A stretch of DNA of 64,000 nt from positions 62,001 to 126,000 of the forward strand of contig JAKOGH010001194.1 of assembly GCA_024811115.1 (NCBI GenBank). The letters are read 5' to 3'. The notes under the pieces are model-generated. The model saw nothing but the letters and a program-made list of their open reading frames with translations, searched no databases and had not been told where the DNA came from. The translations under genes were made by a program, and so were the position numbers. Positions 22,134-34,068 of this stretch are shown here, piece by piece (within the stretch, counting starts at the first letter, position 1; each line of letters opens with the position of its first letter). The stretch is from Terana coerulea. Lineage: Eukaryota > Basidiomycota > Agaricomycetes > Polyporales > Phanerochaetaceae.

Positions 22134-24146
22134 CTATAGTTGAGCTTTGGCCGAATTTTGGCATCGACCTCCTCCTTGAATGCATAACACACTGCAGGCC
22201 CGAGTATCAGCCATTCTCGTCCCAACATAAATGTACAGAATACACCTACGCAGCATATCATGCCCCGCGTCGAACGGCACGCCGAAGAAGTCCTCGGGGT
22301 GGTACGCCCGCTCCGGCCAGCGGTGGCAGCCCGCGTGCGTAGACTGCCGGTACCCGCGCCCGTGCCCGGTGCCCATCAAGCGGCTGTGCGGGCACTCGGT
22401 CGACGCGTAGAGCCGCGCGCCGGCGGCGTCCCACGCGAGCGAGTTGACGCGGTTGTTGCCCGTCGAGAGCTCGTACACAAGCTGCTTCGCGCGCACGTCC
22501 CAAAACTTCACGGACTGCGTCTCGGTGCCGCCCGTGAAGACGACTATATGCGCGGAGGGCCATTAGCTCAGAAGACAAACAGGAGGGGATACCAACGCAC
22601 CGGGTAGACCGTCGAGGTGCGCCAGCGCGACCGCGTCGCACGCCCCGTAACCCTTCTCCACGCCGAACGTCACGACCGGCAGCGGCGTGCGCACGTCGTA
22701 CAGACGCGCGTGGCCGTCCCAGCACGCCGTCGCGAACACATTCGGGTCGCCCGCGCTCGTCGAGAAGGCCTCGACGCTGCTGCCGTGCCCGAGGTAGCGC
22801 ATGGCTACCGCGCCGCCGTGCTCGAGGTCGACGCGCACGCAGTCGAACCGCCTGCGCTCGTCCAAGTCCTCCGCGCACAGCATGTGGCCCGTCGGCGCGT
22901 GGTGGTGCCACACGCGCGGTCGGAAGCCGGCGTCCGCGAGCGGGAGCATCGCGTGCGGCGCGCTGCCCGCCGACGTCTCCTTCGCGCAGCCCTCGTCGCG
23001 CCAGCTGTCCTCGAAGCCCTTGTACTTGCCTTCGCCGACCTGCAGGAAGCCCTCCCAGTCGCCGTAGTGCGTGTCGCACGCGTCGAGGTCCCACGCGAGC
23101 ACGGAGCCCTTGCCCGCACGCAGCAGGCGACCACCGACGAGCGCCAGAGGCCCGCCGTGGTTGGCGGAGTTGAGGGTGTGCGTGGGCCGCAGGAGCGCGT
23201 CCGGGGCTAAGCTATACGACTTGACGCGGTCGTAGTCGCCGGCGAAGACGAGCTTGCGGTCCGCGTCGAGCGCGAGGGCGCGGATATGGTGTGCCATCTT
23301 AGGCGTGAAGCTCTTTCGCTTCTTCGTGTCCCCGTCGATGAGCCAGACTTTCAAAACCGGGTCGCGGTTCTTCCAGCCGGTGGACGAGGACGCGGCTAGG
23401 CATGTGCCGTCGGGCGACATTACCGGCGCGTTCGCGCACGACGTGGAGTCACCGCGGATCTCGCAACGGGCTTGGAAGACGAGGTTGGCGTGCGGGTGTG
23501 TCGCGGCTGAGGGGATGTCAACGCCGTCGCGGAATCGCGAGAAGGGGCTTGATTGGGCGTGCGGCTGGTCGTCCTTGTTCCATGCTTCTGGGGGTGTCCC
23601 TCCATTGCTCTCCATAAACTCTGCGAAGTGAAATTATGTTAAGTCATAGAAGACGTAGAGCACTGCAAAGTGTCCACACCATCGACCCTGCTTGGATCTT
23701 CTTTAAAAATGCTTTCTATCATGTGCTTGAAAATGGCTGTTTCTGCAAAACAACGTCAGACTGTGGCTCCCCCGGTGTCAAGAGTGCGAAGAGCCCATAC
23801 TTGATGACAAGCTCATCCTTTCCTCCATCGGATCTTTGACCAGAGTGTCCGGTGCGTGACCAAACGACGCGAACCCGCACTCGCCCATCGACCGGTCCGC
23901 CTGGATGGCCAGCCCGCGGTTGGTGAGCTTGTTCACCTCCTCCACGATCTCGGGAAGCTCCTCGAGGCCCTCTGCCTCCGCCTCTCGCACGAGCGAGCAC
24001 GCATCGGCGAGGAGGGCCACGAGCACGTCGTCCGACTGCGGCTCCGACTCTTCGTTGCCGAGCTCGTCGTCGTCCATCTGGACCCCGGACGCGCTATATT
24101 CGATAAAACGCGCTTTGATGTCCTGAAATTGAGTTTTCCAGCTCAT
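22134..24146 (-). CDS. WD40-repeat-type protein with acidic N-terminal domain
   Basis: Three exons: 23801-24146, 22601-23620, 22134-22543; 591 residues, all phases consistent, with one long intron (23621-23800, 180 nt). Residues 1-115 form a helical domain (MSWKTQFQDIKARFIEYSAS, an acidic patch, LTNRGLAIQ). The rest has WD-like blades: VMSPDGTCLAASS, PVLKVWLIDGDTKKRK, LALDADRKLVFAGDYDRVKSY, LAWDLDACDTHYGDW, FATACWDGHARLYDVRTPLP, VFTGGTETQSVKFWDVRAKQ, LSTGNNRVNSLAWD. It ends with WPERAYHPEDFFGVPFDAGHD. Such proteins usually act as binding platforms; the partner is unknown. Its 5' half is duplicated in the decaying copy at 20285-21569. An in-frame ATG at 23615 sits just inside exon 2 and could allow a shorter form. 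Confidence 0.82.
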
Positions 24147-24711
24147 GCTGTACGGATTGTAGCGGTGTCTCTACGCAGGTAGTGGTAACGGGAAGGCAAG
24201 CCGCGGACGGGGCCAGACGGGGCCGCGAGCAAAACCTCATCGGGCGCTAGATTATCTTAGAGGCCCCTCGAGCAGGTGACGCGTTTCATCGTGAGTTTAC
24301 TGGTGAAGCTAAGCCTTCAAGAGCACTAACATTATTGTCAGTACAGATCGAGGAGGAACTCGCGTAGTAACATACCAAGCCACGGAAAAATGCATGTGTT
24401 GAGCGTGACGACACCACATAAGCACCCTAAATAATGCACTCCAAGCATCTCGTATATTGATAGTGAGATCCCTCTGAAATTCCGCCTAGTAGCCAAGAGA
24501 ATTTCCAGTACGGTGCAGGTATGAATGGGGTAGCAAGAGCTGTAATGTGGAAGTTTGGGAGAAGTAGCAGTGTAGCAGAAGCGGCATATGGGTTACCCGT
24601 GGGACACTTGGCCGTGGGAGCAAACCCAGCGTCTATGCAACGCGGCGCGGACGCTTCTGCTTCAGGCTTCCTCGCTCCGCTGCTCCAGACCACCACCACC
24701 CCTCTCGCAAC
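24147..24711. other. Intergenic, divergent promoter
   Basis: Lies between the WD40 gene (minus) and the Gtr2 gene (plus). Contains the duplicated upstream segment noted above (24150-24260). Short open frames only. Confidence 0.5.
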
Positions 24712-26346
24712 ATGGCCCCCTCGCGCTCGTCGAGCCACGTCGGGCTCAGCAGCTCTTTTACGGCTCGACCCTCACCCCGCTCGCGGCCGGCGGCGGCGCG
24801 GCGCCCGACGGCGTCGTGCGCACGAAGATCCTGCTCCTCGGCGGGCGGCGGTGCGCCCTTCCCCTCCCCCCTCGCACGGCTCACGCACGCAGCTGACGCG
24901 CCGGGCGCAGGAGCGGCAAGACGTCGGTGCAGGAGGTGCTCTTCCGCGCGCTGCCGCCGAAGCAGACGTTCTACCTCGAGATGACGACCCGCGTCGCGCG
25001 GCACACGTACGAGTACGTCTCGTCTCCGTCTTCCCGTGGTGGTGTAGTGTGTGCGGCGCGCACGGCGGCTGATCGGTACCAGCACAGTCATCCCGCTCGA
25101 GCTCTGGGACTGCCCCGGCCCGACCACGCTCGACAGCCTCGATGCGCCGCTCGCCCAGTTCGCCACGCTCGTCTTCGTGATCGACATCCAGGTGCGCGCG
25201 GACCCGTTGCACGAGGCCCGAGAAGACTAACACAAAACTGGGGCAGGAATTTTATCAGCAGTGGATCGTGAAGCTGGCGGACGTCGTCGTGCGCGCGTAC
25301 GAGGAGAACCCGGGCATTCACCTGGAGATCTTTGTACACAAGGCGGACACCCTGTCGGAGGAGTACAAGATCGGTCAGTGCTTGTCCCTTGTCGGTGTTC
25401 GCCGCATGTTGACGCCGATCCAGACAACTTTCGCATGATCCAGCAGCGAGTAATTGAAGAACTGATCGACATTAACCCAGAGTACGAGCAGATCCCGATC
25501 GAGTTCCACCTCACGTCGATATACGACCATTCGCTGCACGAGGCCTTTTCTCAAAGTGATGCACAAGCTCATTGATTCGTTGCCTTACTTGGAGGATCTG
25601 CTGAACGTGTTCTGTGCAGTAGGTTTCTTTCTCCTGGCTGTGTGGTGGGTGCTGACGTCTCGAGCAGAATTCGCAAGCGTCAAAGGCGTTCCTGTTCGAC
25701 GCAACATCACGGCTGTACGTCGCGACGGACGCCTCTCCCGTCGATCCGCCTACGCACAGCTTGTGCAATGATTACCTCGAGATGCTCAACTCGTTCGGGC
25801 CATTGTACCGGTACGCACACAATCGCCTAAAATTTGTTCCTATATCTCACTATGCGCCCAGCTCCATCACTGCTAGCACTCCCTCGACATCAGAAGGTTT
25901 CGTCAAGCACAGCCAACAGTGCCGTCAACTCCCCCACACCCTCAGAGCCCACGTCGCCTCGGCTTCAGCTGTCGCCCTTGAACCCCGCGTCGCGCACGCC
26001 ACACACCCACCTTGCCCCGCTCCCCGAAGACGCCGCCTTCCTCGCGTCGCCTACACTCACACCGTCCGCCACGTCGCCCGCAGCGAGCACACCGACCGCA
26101 TCCGTCGGGCCGAAGCTCAAGTCGCTCTTCTACCCGAGCGCGTCGACGTCGCTCTCGCCGCACGCGTCGGGCGCGGGCACGACGCTGACGTACCACCTGG
26201 TCACGCCGCAGCTCGCGTTGCTCGCGCTGCTCCCGACGGCGGTGTTCGAGCACCGGCGCGGGCTGGTCGAGTATAATGTAGTGTTCTTCCGCGAGGGCGT
26301 GCAGGAGATTTGCGAGGTGGAGGAGGATGCGCGGAGGGTGGAGTGA
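24712..26346 (+). CDS. GTR2: Rag GTPase Gtr2 (RagC/D type)
   Basis: Small GTPase that pairs with Gtr1 on the vacuole in the EGO complex and passes amino-acid signals to TORC1. Exons: 24712-24850, 24911-25012, 25083-25191, 25247-25373, 25424-25618, 25668-25810, ~25908-26346. The P-loop GGRRSGKT forms across the first join; then HTYDTVIPLELWDCPG (switch II with the G3 Asp), LVFVIDIQ, FVHKADTLSEE (the HKxD guanine-specificity motif typical of Rag proteins), IEFHLTSIYDHSLHEAFS, LPYLEDLLNVFC, and a C-terminal roadblock domain ending in VEYNVVFFREGVQEI. Two one-base problems: a missing C in the C run after the ATG (the downstream frame otherwise starts at 24588), and an extra base near 25552 before KVMHKLID. 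The acceptor of the last intron is uncertain. The loop in the C-terminal domain is long and Ser/Thr/Pro-rich. Confidence 0.88.
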
Positions 26347-27434
26347 CGCGACGCTGGTTTGGGGGCTGCTGCTGCGTGTGGAGCCCAGTTCCGAGATATG
26401 TTTTTGAGATTTTGTTGTGCGCATATTACATATCTTTTCTCTGCGTGGTTTCTTGTGCATGGATTTAAAGACTCGGCTGATTCGGACATGCATGTAGGGC
26501 CGCGGAGAGTTCACGCGCGCGTTGACCCGCCCGCGCCATCAAGACTGCGTGGCGTGGACTGAACTCGGTCTTCTGCGCAGGAAGTGTGGTCGGTAATCAT
26601 TGGGTTTGCGGGCACTCTTCACGTCGTCGCTTCTGCGCTGTCTCTGCAGCTGTCCGGGAGAGCCTCGACGTACCTGATTTCGCTCAGTTTGGCACGGGTG
26701 CTGCCCTTCGCTCGGCTTGGTTGACGTCGACGAAGTGTTCCTGTGGTCGGGTTCCTGCCGGGCCTCCCGCCCCTCCGAGTTCTGGCGGAGCGTTGATGTC
26801 CATCCCCCAACCATCACCACTTCGCGGGGGTTGTGACGGATTCTGTCGGGAACATGAGGAGGAACCTTGAAGCAGTATCGAAGAGGTTGCTATAAAGCGG
26901 CTCAACCATGGCTGATAGACTGTTTATTGGGCGGACATGACGGACGTTCTGCACGAGGCGTTGACCGTACGCGTGGGGTCGTTAATACTGCTTAGTCATG
27001 GAGGCTATGTCCAGGGCTCGTTCGATGTGGCAACTCCATTCCGGTAACAGTACAATTGCCCCCAGCATTTCCTGTCCTTTCCTGCTCGGTTTTCTATGCG
27101 TGCTGACGGCTTTCCGTCAGAGCACCCGCTCACGTTGTCCGGTTCAGCGCAGAATTCGCGGCTCTTCACTGACCATCGTCACATTTTCGAAGGGTGTAAT
27201 GTGATGGTGTGAGGCGGTAGCCAGGCGCCCCGTGCCCTTTCTGGCAGCGTGGCGGCCTCAAGTACGCAGCCAGAGCCCAGGCTGCCCCCTGCCTGCCCCC
27301 TTCCCCTCCGCACGCCCACCACGAGCACAGGCCTTCATAGGTCGAGTTTGTACGTCCCTGCAGCTCTTGCTCTTGACTAACTCGACCGCTGCTAACGACG
27401 ACGCCCGGTCTGTTCTGCTCTACTCCAGGCGAAT
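26347..27434. other. Intergenic, no gene recognised
   Basis: 1.1 kb between two plus-strand genes. A minus-strand frame at 26684-26905 (MSRFIATSSILLQGSSSC...) could be the first exon of a small gene, but I find no family and no convincing continuation. The 27230-27430 part is C-rich, leading to the next start. Confidence 0.45.
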
Positions 27435-30400
27435 ATGGCCTCGCACCAGCCTTCGACGAGGATCAAGCGCAAACCCCCGCCGTCCTTCCCCTACTCGCCG
27501 CGCTACCCCGCGCCCGACCCCACCGACCCCTTCGCACCGCTCTCTGCGCTCCGCGCCCGCGCCCACTCCAGCACCACCGCCCTCGACACCCCGTTGAGCG
27601 AGCCCAACGGCTCGCTGCGCTCCGGCACGCCCGCCTCGCGCCAGACGCACTACCTCTTCGCCGACGCGCCCCCGCCCGAGTTCGGCACCGGCGCGCCGCC
27701 GAAGCCGCCGAGCCTCGCGGCCGTCGCGCCCGAGCAGCGCCCGTGGTACGGCCTCGCGCGCGGCTACCTCAACGACGCCACGAAGCCGCTGCGCCCGCCC
27801 AAGGCACGCAAGCGGGCGAGCGCGGGCCCCGGCACCAGCACCTACTTCTCCGACGCCGAAGTCCAGGCCGCTGCACGCAACAGACTCACCGTCGTCCCGC
27901 AGAGCAGGGACACGGCACCCCCGCGCCGCGCGCCGACAAGCGCGCGTCCGTGCCCCGGCGCGAGTCGCAGTACCACTACCGCCGCCGGTCCCAGTCCGTG
28001 GACGCGCTGCTGTCGGCGGCGGAAAAGGCAGCGAGTACAAACATTGTGCCCGGCCAGGAGCCGCGCGGGAACGCGTCCGAGGCCGCGCAGTATGCGTACG
28101 ACGTGCGCCAGTCGCACGGCTACGTCTTTGGCGAGAGCGACCGCCTGGACTTCATCGACCGCAACGGGCGCCGCCCTCCACGCGAAGCCGTCTCGCGCGC
28201 GTCGACGCACTCGGACGCGTCGACGCACTCCGCCGCGAGCCGGCACCGCACGCCGCCCATGACGCCAGACGACACCGTCAGCTCGATCAGCGTCGCGTCG
28301 CCGGCCGCGCGCCGGGTGCCCTCGCTCTCCCCGCCCCTGCTGCTGCAGGAGCTCCCGGCACAGCCGGACGCCAAGCCGCTCCCGACGCCGGTGCAAGTCC
28401 CAGTGGACGAAGTGGAGTTTGTGACACCGTCGAACAGGAACACGATCGTCGCGGACACGCCCGTCACGGGCGCCGAGTTCGCCATGCTCCTCCCGCCGCC
28501 GCCGCCGCCCCTCGCCCCGCTCGTCCCGCCCATCCCCGTCCGCCCGCCGTCCGCGCCGCCGTCGCCCGCGCGCGAGGACGCGCCACCGTCGAAGCCTGCG
28601 CCAGCCAGCGTCGCGCGCCTGCCCGGGCGCCGCGGCGTCGAGTCCGACACGGAGGTCGCCGTCGCGGACAGCATGCGCCGGCGGGCCCGCGCGAACAGCC
28701 TGAGCGAGATGCGCCGCCGCCTGCGCGACCCCCTGCTGGCTGCGCACCGTACCTCCGCGCTGGCGAGCCCGCCGGAGCAAGCGGGAGGGACGAGGCGGCC
28801 ACCGCTGTTGCGCGATCTGAGTACCATCATTTCCAGCCCCGTCGACAGCCCCGCCGCGAGCCCCGTTCGGTCGAGCTTCGGCGCTCTCGAGCACCTGCAG
28901 GTCATCGCGGCACCCGAGCCCCCGCGCCAGCGCCCGCACCACCGACGCAGCCGGCGCAGATCCACCTCGCGCCGCCGGTCCCGAAGCCCAAAGAAGAGCC
29001 TGAGCCACGTGAACCTGGGCCTGAAGCCGCTGCCGAACCTGAGCCTCGCGCCGACGATGGCGAGCGCAAACACGAGCGGCGCGAGCTTCGCGGCCCCGGC
29101 AATCCCGGCGCCCCTTCCTGCGGTGCCGCCGGCCATGCATGTGGCGGCGGGGCTGACCGCGACGCGCCCGCGGGACGTTGAGCTCGTGCGCGCGGCGACG
29201 GGGCCCGTCCAGCCTACCGTCGACCGCGAGGCGCGCCCCGAGGCACGGCGGACGCAGACAGACGTCCCATGGCGCGTGTCATACGCCGCGCCACGCCGGC
29301 CAGTCGTCCCGCCGCGGTCTCCCCCAGGAGTACGCGACGACGGAGGACGAGGACGCGGAGGACCTCGCAGCATACTCGATCCTCGCGGACTTCACGCGTG
29401 CTTTGAGCCCCGCCGCGCCGGCGCCGCTGCTCCCCGCGGCCGAAATCGCGGAGGCGTACGCGCCGAAGCGCGCGGTGTCGCCCGTGCCGATACCCATACC
29501 GAAGACGGGCAGAGGCTCCTTGAGGGCGAAGGGCGAGGTGCCCAGTATCCCTGCGATCCCGGGCTTCGCCCCCGCGCACCAGCAACCGCACCCGGCACCG
29601 CAACGGCGCGGCTCAGACAAGTCTTCACGTACCGAGTCGCCCACGCCGCGCGCCGCGGCACACGCACCCAAGACCGCCGTGCGCGTGCCCGAGCGCGTCG
29701 ACAGCATGCCGGGGTTCGTCCGGAAGCCCGGAGCCGCTCCCGCTCGCCGCCGCCGCGCACCCGCTCGCCCCTCGGCGCGCACTTCGCCGGCATCGACGCG
29801 CTCGGGCCCGACACCACCCTCGACGACTCGATGCTGGTGCCGCCGCCGCCGCCGCCGGCACGCGTGGTGCCGCCCGAGGCTGAGCCCGCCTCCATGCGGG
29901 TGAAGGCGCTGCAGGAGGCGCGGCGCGAGGACGACGAGCGCGCGAGCCAGCGGTCGAGCCAGCGGAGCGCGGCGCGCGAGGCCGAGGACACGGGCTACCT
30001 GCCCGTCGCGCAGCTGCGCCCTGCGATGAGCCGGCAGGCGACCGCGCAGTCGGTGTCGCGCGCACCGAACACGGCGACCACGCGCCCGGTGCCCGCGCGG
30101 GGCCCGAGCAGCGCGTCGGTGAAGCTGCAGCAGGCGCGCGCGGCCGCTGCGGAGGAGGGCCGCGAGCGGGTCCGGGAGACGCTCGAGCGGCGGGAGGCAG
30201 ACAGGGCGCGCGCGACGTCGCCGCCTGCCGCTGAGCGCGTGCGGAGCCCCGAGGCGCCGCGTCCCGCGAAGACGCGGCCGCCGCCGCTGAAGGATCTCGA
30301 CTCGCCGCTCCCGCCGCCGCCGATGGAGGTCGCCGTGCCCCCCGCGCCCGTGCGCTCCCCGCCTGTGCGCGCCAGCTCCGCCGCGGCGCACCATGCCGCG

Positions 30401-31958
30401 CCCGACGCGCGCGTGTGGTCTCCCCTCGCCGCGGAGCGAGGACGGGCCGCGCAGGCAGCGCACGGCGCCGCCGACGCCCGCCTCCGCCGCGACGCTGCAG
30501 TCCCCTACGCCGACGGCGCACTCAGGCTCACGCCCTGAGGTGCACACCTCCATGTCCGCGCACGGTCGCGCGCGCTCGCCGAGCCCGAGCGAAAGCGTCG
30601 TGCACGAGCACGCGGCGTACCCGCCGCCCGACTTCGACGCGCACGCGGTGCCGACGCGGGACCAGCTCGCGCGCGCGGCGGGCCTCGTCGTCGTCGCGCA
30701 GAGCGGTGAGGGCGTGCCGTTCGGGACGCTGTTTGCCAAGCGGCGCACGGTCGTGATCTTTATCCGGCATTTCTGGTGAGTGTTTTCTTTTGTTGTTCAG
30801 GGTGGGTGGGGGGAAGGTGCTGACGGTGACTGTGGCGTGTAGGTGTCCGTTGTGCCAGGACTACATGTACGACATCTCGCGGAGCGTGGACCTCGAGGCC
30901 CTCCGCCGGGCGAACGTCGACCTCGTCGTGATCGGCAACGGTTCCCCAGGGATGATCCGGGCCTACAGAAGTGAGTCTGCGGACGCCCCCCTTGCACCGA
31001 TGACTGACCTGGACTTGGCCCCCGCAGAAATATTCCACACGCCGTTCGCGCTGTACACCGATCCGGGGCACCGCGTGTACAACGCACTAGGCATGACGCT
31101 GCGCACGACGGACGGCGGGCCCGAGCACGCGCGCGGGCCGTACGTGCGGCACGGGCTGCTCGGCGGCATCGCGATGGTCGTGCGCAACGCGCTGCGCGTG
31201 CGCATGCCCGTCTGGGAACGCGGCGGCGACACCGCGCAACTGGGTGGCGAGTTCGTGCTGGGTCCCGGGTGCGTCACATCTCTTCTTTCGCCGCGGCTCC
31301 GAATATACTGACAAGTGTGTGGATGTACAGGCCGACGTGCACGTACGCGCACCGGATGCGGACGACGCGCGGGCACGCGCCCATTCTCTCCGTCCTCGCC
31401 GCGGCAGGTGTCGAGATCTTCGCGCCGCGGCCAGCGTACCGGAAGCACGAGGCGACGTGGAGCAGCCGGACGGAGACCGCGGTGTCCCAGTCCCGCCGGG
31501 ACAAACGGACGCGCGACTGCGACGCGCCGGGCGTGTGCGGCAGCGACGCGCTCCCCGAGAGCGGCAGCCAGCGCTCGGACAGCGGCGCGTCGAGCTGGGA
31601 GTCGCGGCACCGGCGGCGCGCACAGGCGGACGCGGGCGACGAGGCGGACACGGAGGAGGACCGGCGGGCCGCGGGCGGGCGGCGTCGCGCGTCGCGCCCA
31701 CGGCGGCCGCGCGCGCAGAACGCGCAGAACGCGCAGAACGCGAAGAAGGCGCCGCGCAGCTTTGTCGTCGCGAACCCGGACCGCACGCGCCCAGCGCGCA
31801 CGCAGTCGACGGAGAAGTACGACATGTGGCGGCCGCGGGAGGGTGCGCGGGCGGAGGCGGAGCGCGAGGATGAGTACGAGGACCGGGAGCATGACGTGGC
31901 GTACATGCTCACGCACGAAGCGCTCACATATTCATTTGGGAACGACGCTGTGAATTAG
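27435..31958 (+). CDS. Long disordered protein with C-terminal AhpC/TSA (PRXL2-like) domain
   Basis: About 1,000 residues of Pro/Ala/Arg/Ser-rich, very GC-rich disordered sequence are followed by a thioredoxin-fold domain of the AhpC/TSA-2 (PRXL2/AAED1-like) family. The domain starts near 30640 (DQLARAAGLVVVAQSGEGVP), has FAKRRTVVIFIRHFWCPLC with a CxxC pair formed across the intron 30777-30841, then VDLVVIGNGSPGMIRAY, TPFALYTDPGHRVYNALGM, AMVVRNALRVRMPVW and LGGEFVLGPG. Three introns in the domain are clear (30777-30841, 30972-31027, 31269-31331), plus 29276-29327 in the disordered part. One-base frame breaks remain near 27900-27960, 29740 and 30430, all in C/G-rich runs. The C-tail is charged and ends in EALTYSFGNDAVN. 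Related fungal proteins also carry long tails; redox activity is inferred from the CxxC only. Confidence 0.8.
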
Positions 31959-32304
31959 AGGTTTAAGTTATGCCGATGTCTTGCATGTTTGTATCCTTAT
32001 TGACACTATGTAGCATATGCCTTGTGTTGTTGTTGGTTAGCACGTCTTTATGATAATATCATTAATTGCGAGTGTACTCACCCTTTAGCTGACGAGTCTG
32101 ATTCAGCCAGCAAGTGCATGTGCTCAGACATACATGCAGTCACTGACCTCGAAGATTCCAAGTCCTTCAACCCATAGCAATGCGCTTCACAATCTGATCT
32201 ACATTGACAACGTACGTATACAGGATGTTCTTTGCTGTGCTCGAGTGCGATGCGGATATTATGCCAGTGAATAGATATCGATACAAATGATGCAGAGGGG
32301 TATA
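31959..32304. other. Convergent intergenic region
   Basis: 346 bases between two convergent genes, AT-rich, holding both 3' ends. Nothing else seen. Confidence 0.5.
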
Positions 32305-33260
32305 TCATGCCCAGCTGTCGATGAGGGAGTCCCTCATCTCTCCAATCACAGCCGCTGAGCTCTGGCCTTGGAGTTCTGCGTAACTCACTGTCAGCGGTCG
32401 CAAGAGAGGAAGATAGTAAGGACTCACTGAATGCAGCTTCAATGACGCTGATTTCCGTCGCGGTTGTGTCAAGACCGACGAATGCACACCAATCGTTCAC
32501 CACAAGTCCAGCGCCGATGACATCTGAACCACGATTCACGGTGCCAGCCTGCAGCATCGAACGGCGTCAGAGTCTCTCTCGCTTCTCTGCGGCGGCACAC
32601 GACTCACCACCAGCGGTATCTGCAGCAGGCTGCTCAGCTCGTCCTGGTCCTGCACACTCGTCTTCGGGTGCACGAGGCCGCCCTGGTTGGTGATCGCGCA
32701 ATAGCTGCCGACGAGGACGTTATCGGCGATCGTCTGCCGGAAGACCTCGACCTTGAGGACGTCCGCGATGATCTCCTCGGTCTCGCGGTCGACGTCCGGG
32801 TGGACGAGGGCGACGTAGTCGTTGCATGCGATGACGTTCCCGAGCGCGGACAGCCGCTCCTCCACGCGTTGGATGGCGATGGTGTCGGGCAGGGAGTTGC
32901 GCAGGTGCTGCAGCTCCTGGTCGGTCGTCGACGCTGGCACAAGCAGACCGTGGCGGTTGCCTATCGTTCACAGTATGAGAGCAGTGCAACAATGGTAGGA
33001 TCTATAACGCACCTGCGGTCAAACGACCAATAATGCGTGTGCCTCCGATCGTGGTATGCACGATGGGCACGACGTCTCCTAGCTCGCTTTCAAAAGCCGA
33101 GTAGAAGTTGGTACTGCCTTGTACGGCGGTCAGGCAGTAGCTGTTGGTGAGTTTTGCGAACACGCCGACGTCGCTGCTGTTCTCGAATTGGATGCCTGCA
33201 ATACAGCTTGTAAGGAAAATGCTATGAATCTGGAGATTGTCCGCTCGTACGAGTAGCCAT
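32305..33260 (-). CDS. TIF6: Translation initiation factor 6 (eIF6/Tif6)
   Basis: Binds the 60S subunit in the nucleolus and cytoplasm, is needed for 60S biogenesis and prevents early joining to 40S. Five exons: 33251-33260 (only ATG plus seven bases), 33013-33195, 32608-32960, 32428-32548, 32305-32375; exactly 245 residues, the usual eIF6 length. The start is [20 protein letters not shown], followed by [19 protein letters not shown], NYxxLVHPD-type segments ([19 protein letters not shown]), [40 protein letters not shown] and a C-terminal [11 protein letters not shown]. All five alpha-beta repeats of the fold are present. No frame problems. The 10-nt first exon is easily missed by gene finders. 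Confidence 0.98.
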
Positions 33261-34068
33261 GGTTGCTGAGGGGGATGTGCGGGATTCGTAAAAGGCTTTT
33301 TCTGGGTGAGGTAGAGAACGACTTTGTGGGTGAAGTCGAGTGGAAGGAGGCGGAGGTGGTGAGTAGTGTCGGTAAAGCTTCAGTGAAGGCTCAGATAAAT
33401 ACGAGCTCAAAATTCGGCAGAGAACCGTGATCATGTCACAGTCGGTACCGGCGGGGCGGGACCCCCGAACATCGGGATAGATCATAGATCTACGATCAAA
33501 CGCCAAAGACGCGGACCCCGATTCAGACTAAGGACATAGAACGTACCGTGAGGGCCCAAACAGATCCTAAGAAAGAAGATAAAATGTGCTGACGGTGTAA
33601 TTTTTGGGAATATATAGGGCATTTTAGATGTGTTTGGCCTATCTTCAATCCATTTTGGGGTTGTTTGGGATTATAAGTAATTGGACATGAATTGACGCAT
33701 TCTGGATGACCCGATGAGGCGTCGGGCATATACGACATCAAGAGTCAAAACCTTGAGATTGCCTGGAAGACATAAAGTGCATAACTTAGGTCATTTTTGG
33801 ATCGTACCTCTGAACCGACATTCAGGGGTCCTGTCGCCCTCGGTCACAGTAGGTCACAGTGCATCACACGCCGTGTGACACCGTTCCCGCTCGGGGGACA
33901 GAAGCGCCGCCCACCGAGCTGGTTGACGTCGACACGTTCAGAGCAGGTGAAGTCGATAACAACGAAAGCTCTTCCAGAACCGCAGTCATACTGACTCCTG
34001 AAGTAGCCGTCCATACAACCCAGTCATACACAACCTGAAGCGAGCGAGTCAGACCCAATCCGCCTGAT
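33261..34068. other. Divergent intergenic region with AT-rich insert
   Basis: Promoter region of eIF6 (left) and of the NDUFAF7-like gene (right). The middle (33548-33802) is markedly more AT-rich and is flanked by a 6-bp direct repeat; see the separate entry. Confidence 0.5.
33548..33802. mobile_element. Possible short inverted-repeat element (MITE-like), weak
   Basis: A 255-bp AT-rich segment flanked by CGTACC on both sides (33542-33547 and 33803-33808). Near the left end is CCCAAACAGATCCTAAG and, read on the opposite strand from the right end, CCAAAAATGACCTAAG; these match only partly. No transposase is encoded. Boundaries and class are uncertain, and chance flanking repeats of 6 bp are not rare. 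Confidence 0.3.

Noticed and set aside
22258..23210. Overlapping open frames on both strands within the WD40 gene
   Set aside because: Arg/Ala-rich shadow frames; the chosen frame has WD blades and matches its paralogue.
26684..26905. Small minus-strand gene starting MSRFIATSSILL
   Set aside because: The first exon looks plausible but no continuation, stop context or family could be found.
27842..30748. Long open frames on the minus strand opposite the disordered protein (up to 489 codons)
   Set aside because: Shadow frames caused by high GC and few stop codons; Arg/Gly-rich translations without domains, while the plus strand ends in a clear AhpC/TSA domain.
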